Shown here piece after piece: positions 1 to 7,759 of a stretch of DNA of 11,299 nucleotides. Both the position numbers and the translations under genes were made by a program. The first letter of the stretch is position 1. Each line of letters starts with the position of its first letter. This DNA comes from an uncultured euryarchaeote (GTDB taxonomy: Archaea > Thermoplasmatota > Poseidoniia > Poseidoniales > Thalassarchaeaceae): positions 1 to 11,299 of the forward strand of contig CALCOR010000144.1 in assembly GCA_937897085.1 (NCBI GenBank). Reading direction: 5' to 3'. Below the pieces are notes generated by a model. That model searched no databases, was not told the DNA's origin, and was given only the letters and a program-made list of their open reading frames with translations.

Positions 1-124
1 ACAATCGCAGCCAGGACCGGATGCGCTTACGCGCGGCGTCATTCCCCTCGAGTTCTGATTCAGTCTGAGGCCGATAGCGCTCGCACCAATCTTCGGCAGG
101 CTCCTCGCTCTGCGACGCCATCAT
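1..124 (-). CDS. rfcL: Replication factor C large subunit, N-terminal fragment (clamp loader)
   Basis: Read on the minus strand from an ATG at 124 (a second ATG follows at once, at 121), an open frame of 41 codons runs off the left edge. The residues W13, E15 and YRP (17-19), then LEGN (25-28) and ARKRIRSWL (31-39), match the extreme N-terminus of archaeal RfcL (pattern W-x-E-x-YRP, then L-x-GN, then a helix ending in WL). In the family this segment precedes the AAA+ Walker A domain, which lies outside the window. RfcL with RfcS loads the PCNA sliding clamp on primed DNA. The start lies 57 nt after the glyS stop on the same strand, so cotranscription is likely. No clear ribosome-binding site or TATA box precedes it, and no other ATG or GTG is in frame between the glyS stop and 124. 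Identification rests on a short but characteristic N-terminus. Confidence 0.75.
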   Translation of the reverse strand, partial: MMASQSEEPAEDWCERYRPQTESELEGNDAARKRIRSWLRL

Positions 125-180
125 GTGCCATCGGCGAGCGACGACTCTTGAACCTTCATCCCGGAATGGAGGAGTCTCAG

Positions 181-1902
181 TCAACTGAACAGTGAGGAGA
201 CGCTTCCGCGGGCGAGATGATCGCACAGATCATCTTGGCCTACTCGAATCTGTTGTTGGTCGTCGCGGCGCCGCACCGTGACCGTTCCATCCTCGAGTGA
301 GGTGTGGTCGACGGTGACGGACCACGGCGTGCCGATCTCATCTGCGCGAGCATAGCGGCGACCGATGGACTGCGATGAGTCGTATTGTGATTGGATGCCA
401 CGTATTCCGAGAATCCTCTGGTTCAGGGCGCGCGCCATCTCTCCCATGCCATCTTTCTCGAACAGCGGCAGCACGCTGACGTCGTACGGAGCGACTCCTT
501 CGGCGAGGTGCAGGATGACGTAAGGTTCACCCTCCTTCTCGGTCTCCTCATGTGCGTGGTCGACGATATGCCAGATGATGCGATCCATACCGAACGCCGG
601 TTCGATCACATGCGGAAGGAACCACTCACCGCGAGCAACCTCTTCGATTCTTCTCGCCTCGACCATGTTCTGCTCGATGGTGACTACCTCCCCGCTCCCC
701 AAGGTCAGTTCGAAGGGCAGTGATTCTGGAAGATGTTCCAGAGCAGCCAAAGCCTCGTTGACCTGACTTGCTCGGTCACGGAAGGCAGGCCCGATCACCC
801 CACCAATTGGTACCAGGACATCCTTCACGACGGATTGTGGTTCGTCGAACTCACGCCACGCTCGCAGTTCCTTGCTGCCAGTGGCCTGCTCATGCGCTTC
901 GAGATCGTAGCAGCCACGGTGGGCGATACCGACCGTCTCGATCCATCCGTAGGCGCCATGCAACTCACAGTCCCAGCAGTCACTGGCGTAATGCGCCATC
1001 TCGTCGCCTTCGTGCTGTCGGAACCGAATTCGCTTAGGGTCGCAGCCAACGGCTACGAGGAAGTCGTGTGTCAGCGCCATGAACAGGCCGACGGTAGCGT
1101 CGCGAACAACCCCGGAAGCAACCGCATCAGCGATGGTCAGTTGGCTCGGGTCGGGGGCAGGGCCCTGTGGGTCTGGAACAAGGTTGAACGGGCGGTCATT
1201 CCAAGGTGATAGGTCGAGATTGAGGGGTTCCTGAGGGTCGATGAAATACTCAAGCTCGGCCATGTTGAATTCCCGCTGGCGAATCATCCCCTGGCGGGGG
1301 CTGATTTCATTCCGGTATCCCTTGCCAACCTGAACGGCACCGAACGGAAGACGGCTACGGAAATGGCGGTAGAGGTAAGGGAAGGCGAGGAACATGCCTT
1401 GGGCGGTTTCCGGGCGCATGTACGCCTGACGTCCGCCTCCAGTGGCGCCGATTCTCGTCGAGAACATCAAGTTCATCGGGCGGGCGCCCTGCCAGTTTTG
1501 CTCACCGCATGAGGGGCAGGCCACCTCATGCTCGGCCAGAAGTCCATCGAGTTCTGCCGCTGCAAGCGAATCAGGATTAGAGTGGTGGGTCTCAAGCAGA
1601 TGGTCGCTGCGGAAGACCGCGTTGCAGGCAGCACATTCCGATGCGTGGTCGTTGAACGCGCCGACGTGACCACTCGCCTCGAGCACAGAATGTGGTGTCA
1701 GGGTAGGTGAATCGATCACGACGATGTTCCCAAGTCGCAGGAAATGGTCGACCCACGCCTGCTGAACCTTCCTGAGCAATCTACCCCCCACAGGGCCGTA
1801 GTCGAACAATCCGGACACCCCTCCGTGAACCTCGAAGGCGGGGAAGATGATGCCGCGGCGTTTGAGCAGCGAGAGCAGATTGCGACTCCTGTCCTCTTCC
1901 AT
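181..1902 (-). CDS. glyS: Glycyl-tRNA synthetase, archaeal/eukaryotic homodimeric type
   Basis: Charges tRNA(Gly) with glycine using ATP, in the cytoplasm. From the ATG at 1902 the protein has 573 residues, the usual length for archaeal GlyRS. Seen in order: the N-terminal GLFDYGPVG signature (about 31-39), a zinc-type pair CxxC (90-93) and CPSC (129-132), RPETAQGMF (163-171), class II motif 2 (YRNEISPRQGMIRQREF, from 196), a CYDLEAH segment (about 331-337), and class II motif 3 (EPAFGMDRI, 434-442). The C-terminal anticodon-binding domain starts near APYDVSVLPLF and includes GRRYARADEIGTPWSVTVD. A GTG at 1914 could add four residues, but a Shine-Dalgarno-like AAGGTGA overlaps that GTG and sits 8 nt before the ATG at 1902, so the ATG is preferred. 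The gene is divergent from the ferredoxin and upstream of rfcL. No frameshift or missing motif was seen. The symbol follows common archaeal usage. Confidence 0.95.
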   Translation of the reverse strand: MEEDRSRNLLSLLKRRGIIFPAFEVHGGVSGLFDYGPVGGRLLRKVQQAWVDHFLRLGNIVVIDSPTLTPHSVLEASGHVGAFNDHASECAACNAVFRSDHLLETHHSNPDSLAAAELDGLLAEHEVACPSCGEQNWQGARPMNLMFSTRIGATGGGRQAYMRPETAQGMFLAFPYLYRHFRSRLPFGAVQVGKGYRNEISPRQGMIRQREFNMAELEYFIDPQEPLNLDLSPWNDRPFNLVPDPQGPAPDPSQLTIADAVASGVVRDATVGLFMALTHDFLVAVGCDPKRIRFRQHEGDEMAHYASDCWDCELHGAYGWIETVGIAHRGCYDLEAHEQATGSKELRAWREFDEPQSVVKDVLVPIGGVIGPAFRDRASQVNEALAALEHLPESLPFELTLGSGEVVTIEQNMVEARRIEEVARGEWFLPHVIEPAFGMDRIIWHIVDHAHEETEKEGEPYVILHLAEGVAPYDVSVLPLFEKDGMGEMARALNQRILGIRGIQSQYDSSQSIGRRYARADEIGTPWSVTVDHTSLEDGTVTVRRRDDQQQIRVGQDDLCDHLARGSVSSLFS

Positions 1903-1910
1903 GAAACAAG

Positions 1911-1917
1911 TCACCTT
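1911..1917 (-). promoter_or_regulatory. Ribosome-binding site that sets the glyS start
   Basis: On the minus strand AAGGTGA matches the archaeal 16S 3' end complement (AGGTGA core). It lies 8 nt before the ATG at 1902 and contains the competing GTG at 1914, which therefore is more likely part of the binding site than a start codon. Confidence 0.65.
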
Positions 1918-1996
1918 GGGCCCACTCCAACCTCACCCGGTTCTCAACCCTTTGCCGTAGCCACCGTCAAGAGGGGCTACCTGCTCCCCTTGCACA

Positions 1997-2308
1997 ATGG
2001 GCCAAGCGATGGTAGAGATCATCGAGCCGGACTGCACGGGGTGCGACCTGTGCATCACACACTGTCCGTTCGAAGCGCTGCTTCCGCTCACTGAATGCGC
2101 CCCCCATCGGAAGAAGCGGGCAGTCGTAGTGTTGAACGCCAATTGCGTCGGCTGTCTATCATGCATCGGCTCCTGTCCTACGGGTGCGCTGCGCGAGGTT
2201 GCGCTGCCACCCGAGGCGGCAGCATCACCCCTGCTCACAGAACGAGCGGGAGACCCCGAGGTCGTGCCCGTGGACCGGTGGAGCACCGACGGTGTCGGAT
2301 GGGCATGA
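1997..2308 (+). CDS. Two-cluster [4Fe-4S] ferredoxin
   Basis: A small soluble electron carrier of 103 residues. Two complete CxxCxxCxxxCP motifs are visible: C13, C16, C19, C23 followed by Pro, and C50, C53, C56, C60 followed by Pro. Each should contribute to one [4Fe-4S] cluster in the bacterial-type 2x[4Fe-4S] fold. A basic linker of about 25 residues separates the motifs, and a cysteine-free tail of about 43 residues follows the second one; small ferredoxins usually end sooner, so the tail is a mild oddity. A second ATG at 2009 (residue 5) would also give a normal ferredoxin N-terminus (MVEIIEPDCTGC). Neither start has a clear ribosome-binding site, so the exact start is uncertain. The gene is divergent from glyS across about 94 bp in which I see no convincing TATA box. 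The redox partner cannot be told from the neighbours. Confidence 0.88.
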   Translation: MGQAMVEIIEPDCTGCDLCITHCPFEALLPLTECAPHRKKRAVVVLNANCVGCLSCIGSCPTGALREVALPPEAAASPLLTERAGDPEVVPVDRWSTDGVGWA

Positions 2309-2312
2309 ACTG

Positions 2313-2336
2313 CCCCTGTTCACTTGCTGAACGGGG
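2313..2336 (+). repeat. Imperfect hairpin just after the ferredoxin stop
   Basis: CCCC, a bulged T, then GTTCA (2313-2322) pair with TGAACGGGG (2328-2336) around a 5-nt CTTGC loop, giving nine base pairs with one bulge. It begins 4 nt after the ferredoxin stop codon. No T-run follows, so it does not look like a standard archaeal terminator. It could stabilise or help end the ferredoxin mRNA, or be chance. Confidence 0.4.
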
Positions 2337-2372
2337 TGGAGAGAAATCGATTATCATTTGAAAAGGGAATGG

Positions 2373-2381
2373 TTGATATAT
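2373..2381 (+). promoter_or_regulatory. TATA-like promoter element for lhr
   Basis: TTGATATAT stands out in an otherwise GC-rich gap. With the usual archaeal spacing of about 25 bp, transcription would start near 2403, leaving a leader of about 20 nt before the ATG at 2425. That leader contains AAAGGCGAG, one mismatch from an AGGTGA-type ribosome-binding site. The upstream GTG at 2389 would then lie outside the transcript. Confidence 0.5.
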
Positions 2382-2424
2382 CGCCTCGGTGCGCTGTCCG
2401 CCGAATTCAAAGGCGAGAAGTATC

Positions 2425-5400
2425 ATGGTTGAAACAGTATACTTGGATTCGTACGCCGAATCCGAGTCGATATTCTCTGACTTGAGCCAACCTGTACGAG
2501 ACTGGTTCAAGGACACTTTCCCCGATTTCACCGATCCCCAGAAGTTGGCCATTCCAAGTATAATCGCTGGCGAGCATCTGCTGCTGTGCAGCCCCACTGG
2601 CAGCGGCAAGACCTTGACCGCGTTCCTATCAATCATCGACCACCTGATTCGTAAATCGCTCGATGGAGAACTGGAGGAGCGCGTGTACTGCGTATACATC
2701 TCTCCCATCAAGGCGCTCGCCAATGACATCCAGAAGAACCTCATCGGGCCGCTGACCGAGATTCGGGAGCGCTTCCTACCCAGCCGCGCCAAGGAGATTC
2801 GAGTTGGATTACGAACTGGGGATACCAGTCAATCAGAGCGTCAGAAGATGGTGCGCAAGCCCCCACACATCCTGATCACCACCCCTGAGAGCCTCGCCCT
2901 CACTCTCGCCGCCAAGAGATTCCGCCCACATTACTCCCAACTCTCTTGGTTAGTGATTGACGAGATGCACAGTCTCGTGCCGACCAAGCGCGGTGTGCAC
3001 CTCGCACTCTCTCTCTCGCTGCTGGACACCGTCATTGAGACCCCAGTGCAGCGCATCGGTATCTCAGCGACCATGGAGCCACTCGAACAGGTCGCCCACT
3101 ACCTGGTCTCCTCGGACAGACGCGAAGAAGAAGGGGATGACCAGAAGGTGTGCATCGCCAAGGTCTCCGGGGCTCGCGAACTGGACATGGACATCATCTT
3201 GCCACACAAGCGTTTCAACGACCCGCAGTTCGACCACAAGCAGATCCTCGATGCTAACGTAGATCGCATCCGCGACCTCGTAGAGGCGCATACGACCACG
3301 CTGGTGTTCGTCAACACGCGGGCGATGACCGAGGAGATCGTGTCCCGACTCAGGCGCTTAGTAGGTTGGGATGGCGAGGCCATCCAGGCACATCACGGTT
3401 CGATGGACAAGACGATTCGTCTGGAAGTCGAGCAGCGCTTGAAGGATGGAGAACTCCGCTGCGCAGTCTCGTCCTCCTCGCTCGAGCTGGGCATCGACAT
3501 AGGCAGCGTCGACCTGGTGGTGCAACTCGGCTCACCCGGCTCAATCACCACGGGTCTGCAGCGCATCGGCCGGGCGGGACACCACGTAGGTGGCGTTCCG
3601 CGGGCGCGATTCCTGCCAAACAGTCCGCATGACCTCATCGAGTTGGTGGCGTTGCAGGGGGCCATCATGGAAGGTGAGATGGACCAATTGCGCTTCCCGG
3701 AGAACTCTCTCGACGTGCTGGCGCAGTTCATCGTCGGCCTGACAATCATCGGCGAACAGGACATCGACGAGGCATATACTCTCATCACAGCCACCTGGTC
3801 GTATCGCGAATTTCCCTACGATGATTACATCGAGGTTCTCGACATGCTCGAGGATGAGAACCGCATCTGGGTTGAATGGGAGGACAATGCGTTCGGCAAG
3901 CGTGGGTACTCGCAGATGATCTACTACACCAACATCGGCACCATCGCTCCAGACAACAACTACCTCGTGCTCAACACCGACGGCTCGATGATCGGTCAAT
4001 TATCCTCGTCGTTCGTTCAGAACCTTCGCGGTGGCGACGTGGTCCTGCTCGGCGGAACCACCTACCGCATCCAGTCCATTCAGGGTTCGCGGGTAAACGT
4101 CTCACCAGTGACGGGTTTCCGCCCCACCGTCCCCTCCTGGTCCGGTGAGGCGCAGAGTCGCAGCCCAGAACTGTCGGGCGCAGTGCTCAGTCTGCTCGGG
4201 GCGTGTGTGACCGCCCTGAGGAGGCAGCGGGACCCGCGTAAGTTGCTCACCGATGCATATGGTTTGACTCAGCCCGTCGCCAACGGCATCGCCGTATTCT
4301 TGGAACAGCATCTCGCGGAAACGTTCACTGTACCTGCGCACAATCGCATCCTTCTGGAGCAGATCCAGGTCGGAATCCCGACGTACATGGTCACCACCTG
4401 TAGAGGGAGGGCGTTCAACCTCACAATGGGCTACTTCTTTGCCGGGCTGGCGAAGGCCAACGACATCGATGTGCACGAACTGTCGTTCGATGAGAATGGC
4501 TTCCTCGTTAAACTATCACATGAGATTGAGCCAGAGTCGTTCCCGCATCTGTTCGCCACCAATGACCATCGCGGCCTGATTGAGACCCATCTGCTCGACA
4601 CCCAACTGTTCGCCAAACGCTTCCGAGAGGTTGCTGGACGCAGCCTGATCATCCCGCGACGCGTCGGTGCTGAGGAGGTTTCCCCGCAGCAGTTCCAGCA
4701 GAAGGCTGAGGTGCTGTTTCGCAACCATCGGGCGATGGATGAATCTCTACTGGTGCGCGAGGCGTGCAACGAGATCCTGCAACACGACCTCGACCTACCC
4801 GGACTCGAATCGTTCATCGAGGATGTGATCAATGGTGACGCGCGCATCATTCACACTCAGGTGAAGATACCATCGCCACTGGGCATGAACCTCTACATGT
4901 CGGCTTTCGAGGACCTGCTCTCGATGCGCACTCGCGCCTACCTCATCAAGGATATCGACCCGGAGATTCTGCGCCGTCTGCTAGGTCGCCGGGCGCTCGC
5001 CACAGACCTCGACTCCGAAGGGGTCGACCAGTACTACCGCGACAAACTGGCCGTTCCAGAGGACGCCGATGGCCTGCTGAAACTGATGGACATGGGGGGT
5101 GGACTCGAACGTGACCTACAGAATCCACTGTATGCCGACAAGCTCGAGGGGATTGACACCGCCATCCTGAGCCAGTGGCGAGATGAACTGTTGGAACGGG
5201 GAGAGGTCACTAAGATCAAAGGTACAGGAAACGAACAGGTCGATGACAAATGGTTCTCACGTAGGATGGCGGACATTCACGGTACCCTCGGAGTGCTCGC
5301 CAGTCACGGAGCTGGCGAACTGGAAGACCTGCGCCAACTCTACACGGGCGGGCTGACCTACGAGATAGCCGACGGATTCGACGGCAAGAAGCCCAGTTCC

Positions 5401-7734
5401 TGGAAGCATGTGCCACTGTCCGACCCGCATGAGTGTCTGCGCGTGAAATTGGTCGACATGCTTGGTAGTGAGGGGCCACAGCAACTGGAGCAATTGGATG
5501 ATCGGTTACCCTTCCCGCAGAGGATGATCGAGAACATGCTCCATGAACTGGAAGTGCGTAACGTAGTTTCAATAGGATTCTATAGAGGGACAGATGAAGG
5601 CGAATTCATTCTCAAGGTGGATGAGCACTACATCACCGGCGGCAAGGAGAAAGTGATAGAATACCGCCTGCTCCAGAACCTACTGTTGTCAAAGTCGTTC
5701 AAACTCTACGAGGATCCGTTGGAAGCGTTCGAATCGCATGTAATGTTCCAGAAGATGCACGAATTGCTCGACCGCGTGTCAGAGTATCGCTTCGCTGACT
5801 GGAAGGACCTCAAGCACGACCCCGACGTGGTCATGGGGAGGCTGCTGCACAATCGGGTGGGCTACACCAAGATCGACCAACTTCCGCTGTTACTAGGCCT
5901 GAGGCCAGAGCCGTGGGTTGGCGAGATGGAGGCCAAGGTGCTCAGCAAGATGCCAGCAGGAGAGAATGTGGTCAGGCAGGACCTGTTCATCGATATCCCG
6001 AAGGATGACGAGCACAAACATGTGTTGAACCACGCCAAGCATGCCCTCTCTAACCTCGAGCGCCAGATGGTGTTCGTCAAGCAGTACGAGGAACTGCCTG
6101 AACGTAAGCGCAGCTTGTCGCTGTTTCATCGAGTGCACGAGGTCTACGAGCCGATGCCATTCCTCGAAGCGCTGCTTGAACTGATCAAGCGCATAGGGCC
6201 GGTCAAGCGCTACACGCTTGGCAATTACATCAGCCGCGCACCCGAAGATGTCGACCAGGCCGTCCGTGAGTTGATCGATGCCGGGAAGATCTCCGTGGTG
6301 CTGGCACTGCAGCCTGACCTGACCGAGTTCTACTGCATGCCTGAGGACGCTATCCGGGTGCGCAAGAGCGTGCGCGAGGACCGCAACATGCGCATTCTCA
6401 CCCAGTCCGACCCGTTCTGCTCCAGATTCATCCAGGAAGTGCGCTACGTACTCAAACAGGGTTGGTACTATCCCGTGTTCAAGGGTGTGGACCCGGTAGG
6501 TCGCATCCTGATGTACAAGGTGAACGACTACCTTGAGGTGAGGGACATCCACATCCCACACGCCTATCTGGACGAATTCGCGGTGCAGTTCGAACGATTG
6601 CTGGACAACTACCGGGACACCCTCGTCGACGTGGCACTGATGACCAACTTCAATGGCGAGTCAATCGCGCTGGCGGATGACACCACCAAGAAGGCCTTCG
6701 AGGACATCGGCTTCCGCTTTGTCGGCGACGGTGAGCGCATGATGCGCGGCGGTGTGATGGACCCCCGACCGCGCAACGAGTCGATTCGGACACTGTTCTA
6801 CAACAACAACCTGCACCAGGAGACGCGTAGCGAGAATGAGACGCTGGCAGTCAGACAGATTGCAGAGGTGCGCGACGACTTCGCCCTGCGCGGCAGATGT
6901 GAGATGTACCGTGTCGATCTGAAATCGATGGCGACTGCGAGCCAGTTGCACCAAGGGACCAACCTGCGCAGTCACCGAGTATACGCGCCATACCAGCACT
7001 TCCAGCGATTGCTCACCATCCGCAACCAGCCACCCGACGAGGAGTTGCTCGATGTGCTCGACTTCTTCTCTGAGAATTCCGATCCGCAACTGTTCATGGA
7101 CAGGCATGCGATGACCCGCTCCGAGTTCCGCAAACTCGCCCAACCACTCATCCGCTCTGGACACCTCGTGCAGGACTACCGCGGTGGCTTCCGTACCGTC
7201 GACCCCTTGACGGACGTCGATGTTCTGGAGTTGAAGCAGGAATATCTGCGCGAACTGATCGAGGATATTCCTGTCATCACCCTGAAGCAGTTCGAGAGGC
7301 TCGCTGGCAGGCCGTTCAAGCCCGAGGATGTGATGGATGTGCTGAAGCAACTGGAGGACGATGGCGTGTTCATCAAGGGATTCCTGCTTGAAGACATCTT
7401 CGAGATATGCTGGGGGCGCAAAGAGATGCTCGAGAATGCCTCGGAATTACCATTCATGAGGGATTTCGTGCTACCACCATCAGATCCGCTCGCCCCATAT
7501 TTCTCGGCTCTGCTGCGCGAGCGCTTCGGCTTCGGCTCGGCTTATCTCGTGTTTCACAATGAGGATGCTATCGCCGCCTTCAAGGCTAACACGAGGAACA
7601 ACATCATCGACGTGACAGATTTCGTGACAGACCCCAAACTGGAGAAGGAGGCGGTCCGCGTGATCAAGGAGTTCGCCTGGGAGCACAATATGCCGCTGCG
7701 CGGAAAGGTACTCGACAGGATCCGTGGACGGTAG
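2425..7734 (+). CDS. lhr: Lhr-family superfamily 2 helicase with long C-terminal extension
   Basis: An ATP-dependent DNA/RNA helicase of the Lhr family, probably acting in DNA repair or recombination. From the ATG at 2425 it has 1769 residues. Seen in the core: Walker A SPTGSGKT (56-63), DEMH box (179-182), SAT (214-216) and motif VI QRIGRAGH (379-386). These are followed by the Lhr-type winged-helix and DEAD/DEAH-associated region up to about residue 850, with its characteristic FREVAGRSLIIPRR and HDLDLPGLE segments. About 920 further residues follow. They include three winged-helix-like segments (near 1005-1066, 1246-1307 and 1603-1653) and two SDPF/SDPL motifs (1328, 1686) that resemble the DPL motif of AlkZ/YcaQ-like proteins. 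Typical archaeal Lhr proteins are about 850-950 residues, so the length resembles bacterial Lhr (1538 in E. coli). A GTG at 2389 would add 12 residues, but the TATA position argues against it. No frameshift was seen. The gene is convergent with the archaeosortase gene, 25 bp apart. Confidence 0.93.
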   Translation: MVETVYLDSYAESESIFSDLSQPVRDWFKDTFPDFTDPQKLAIPSIIAGEHLLLCSPTGSGKTLTAFLSIIDHLIRKSLDGELEERVYCVYISPIKALANDIQKNLIGPLTEIRERFLPSRAKEIRVGLRTGDTSQSERQKMVRKPPHILITTPESLALTLAAKRFRPHYSQLSWLVIDEMHSLVPTKRGVHLALSLSLLDTVIETPVQRIGISATMEPLEQVAHYLVSSDRREEEGDDQKVCIAKVSGARELDMDIILPHKRFNDPQFDHKQILDANVDRIRDLVEAHTTTLVFVNTRAMTEEIVSRLRRLVGWDGEAIQAHHGSMDKTIRLEVEQRLKDGELRCAVSSSSLELGIDIGSVDLVVQLGSPGSITTGLQRIGRAGHHVGGVPRARFLPNSPHDLIELVALQGAIMEGEMDQLRFPENSLDVLAQFIVGLTIIGEQDIDEAYTLITATWSYREFPYDDYIEVLDMLEDENRIWVEWEDNAFGKRGYSQMIYYTNIGTIAPDNNYLVLNTDGSMIGQLSSSFVQNLRGGDVVLLGGTTYRIQSIQGSRVNVSPVTGFRPTVPSWSGEAQSRSPELSGAVLSLLGACVTALRRQRDPRKLLTDAYGLTQPVANGIAVFLEQHLAETFTVPAHNRILLEQIQVGIPTYMVTTCRGRAFNLTMGYFFAGLAKANDIDVHELSFDENGFLVKLSHEIEPESFPHLFATNDHRGLIETHLLDTQLFAKRFREVAGRSLIIPRRVGAEEVSPQQFQQKAEVLFRNHRAMDESLLVREACNEILQHDLDLPGLESFIEDVINGDARIIHTQVKIPSPLGMNLYMSAFEDLLSMRTRAYLIKDIDPEILRRLLGRRALATDLDSEGVDQYYRDKLAVPEDADGLLKLMDMGGGLERDLQNPLYADKLEGIDTAILSQWRDELLERGEVTKIKGTGNEQVDDKWFSRRMADIHGTLGVLASHGAGELEDLRQLYTGGLTYEIADGFDGKKPSSWKHVPLSDPHECLRVKLVDMLGSEGPQQLEQLDDRLPFPQRMIENMLHELEVRNVVSIGFYRGTDEGEFILKVDEHYITGGKEKVIEYRLLQNLLLSKSFKLYEDPLEAFESHVMFQKMHELLDRVSEYRFADWKDLKHDPDVVMGRLLHNRVGYTKIDQLPLLLGLRPEPWVGEMEAKVLSKMPAGENVVRQDLFIDIPKDDEHKHVLNHAKHALSNLERQMVFVKQYEELPERKRSLSLFHRVHEVYEPMPFLEALLELIKRIGPVKRYTLGNYISRAPEDVDQAVRELIDAGKISVVLALQPDLTEFYCMPEDAIRVRKSVREDRNMRILTQSDPFCSRFIQEVRYVLKQGWYYPVFKGVDPVGRILMYKVNDYLEVRDIHIPHAYLDEFAVQFERLLDNYRDTLVDVALMTNFNGESIALADDTTKKAFEDIGFRFVGDGERMMRGGVMDPRPRNESIRTLFYNNNLHQETRSENETLAVRQIAEVRDDFALRGRCEMYRVDLKSMATASQLHQGTNLRSHRVYAPYQHFQRLLTIRNQPPDEELLDVLDFFSENSDPQLFMDRHAMTRSEFRKLAQPLIRSGHLVQDYRGGFRTVDPLTDVDVLELKQEYLRELIEDIPVITLKQFERLAGRPFKPEDVMDVLKQLEDDGVFIKGFLLEDIFEICWGRKEMLENASELPFMRDFVLPPSDPLAPYFSALLRERFGFGSAYLVFHNEDAIAAFKANTRNNIIDVTDFVTDPKLEKEAVRVIKEFAWEHNMPLRGKVLDRIRGR

Positions 7735-7759
7735 CCTCAGGTGTCCTAGGAAGCGATTC

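Noticed and set aside
121..159. A 12-codon minus-strand open frame ending over the rfcL ATG
   Set aside because: It has no ribosome-binding site and no recognisable content; the overlap of its stop with the rfcL start is likely chance.
1903..1914. GTG at 1914 as the glyS start
   Set aside because: The GTG is part of an AAGGTGA ribosome-binding site that is well placed for the ATG at 1902.
2389..2424. GTG at 2389 as the lhr start
   Set aside because: The TATA-like element at 2373-2381 would start transcription downstream of it, and the added 12 residues show no family similarity.
5893..7350. Two long minus-strand open frames (5893-6561 and 6661-7350) inside lhr
   Set aside because: The plus-strand Lhr frame is continuous with family features across this region. 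The antisense translations are rich in H, V and L with no domain, typical of shadows of biased codons.
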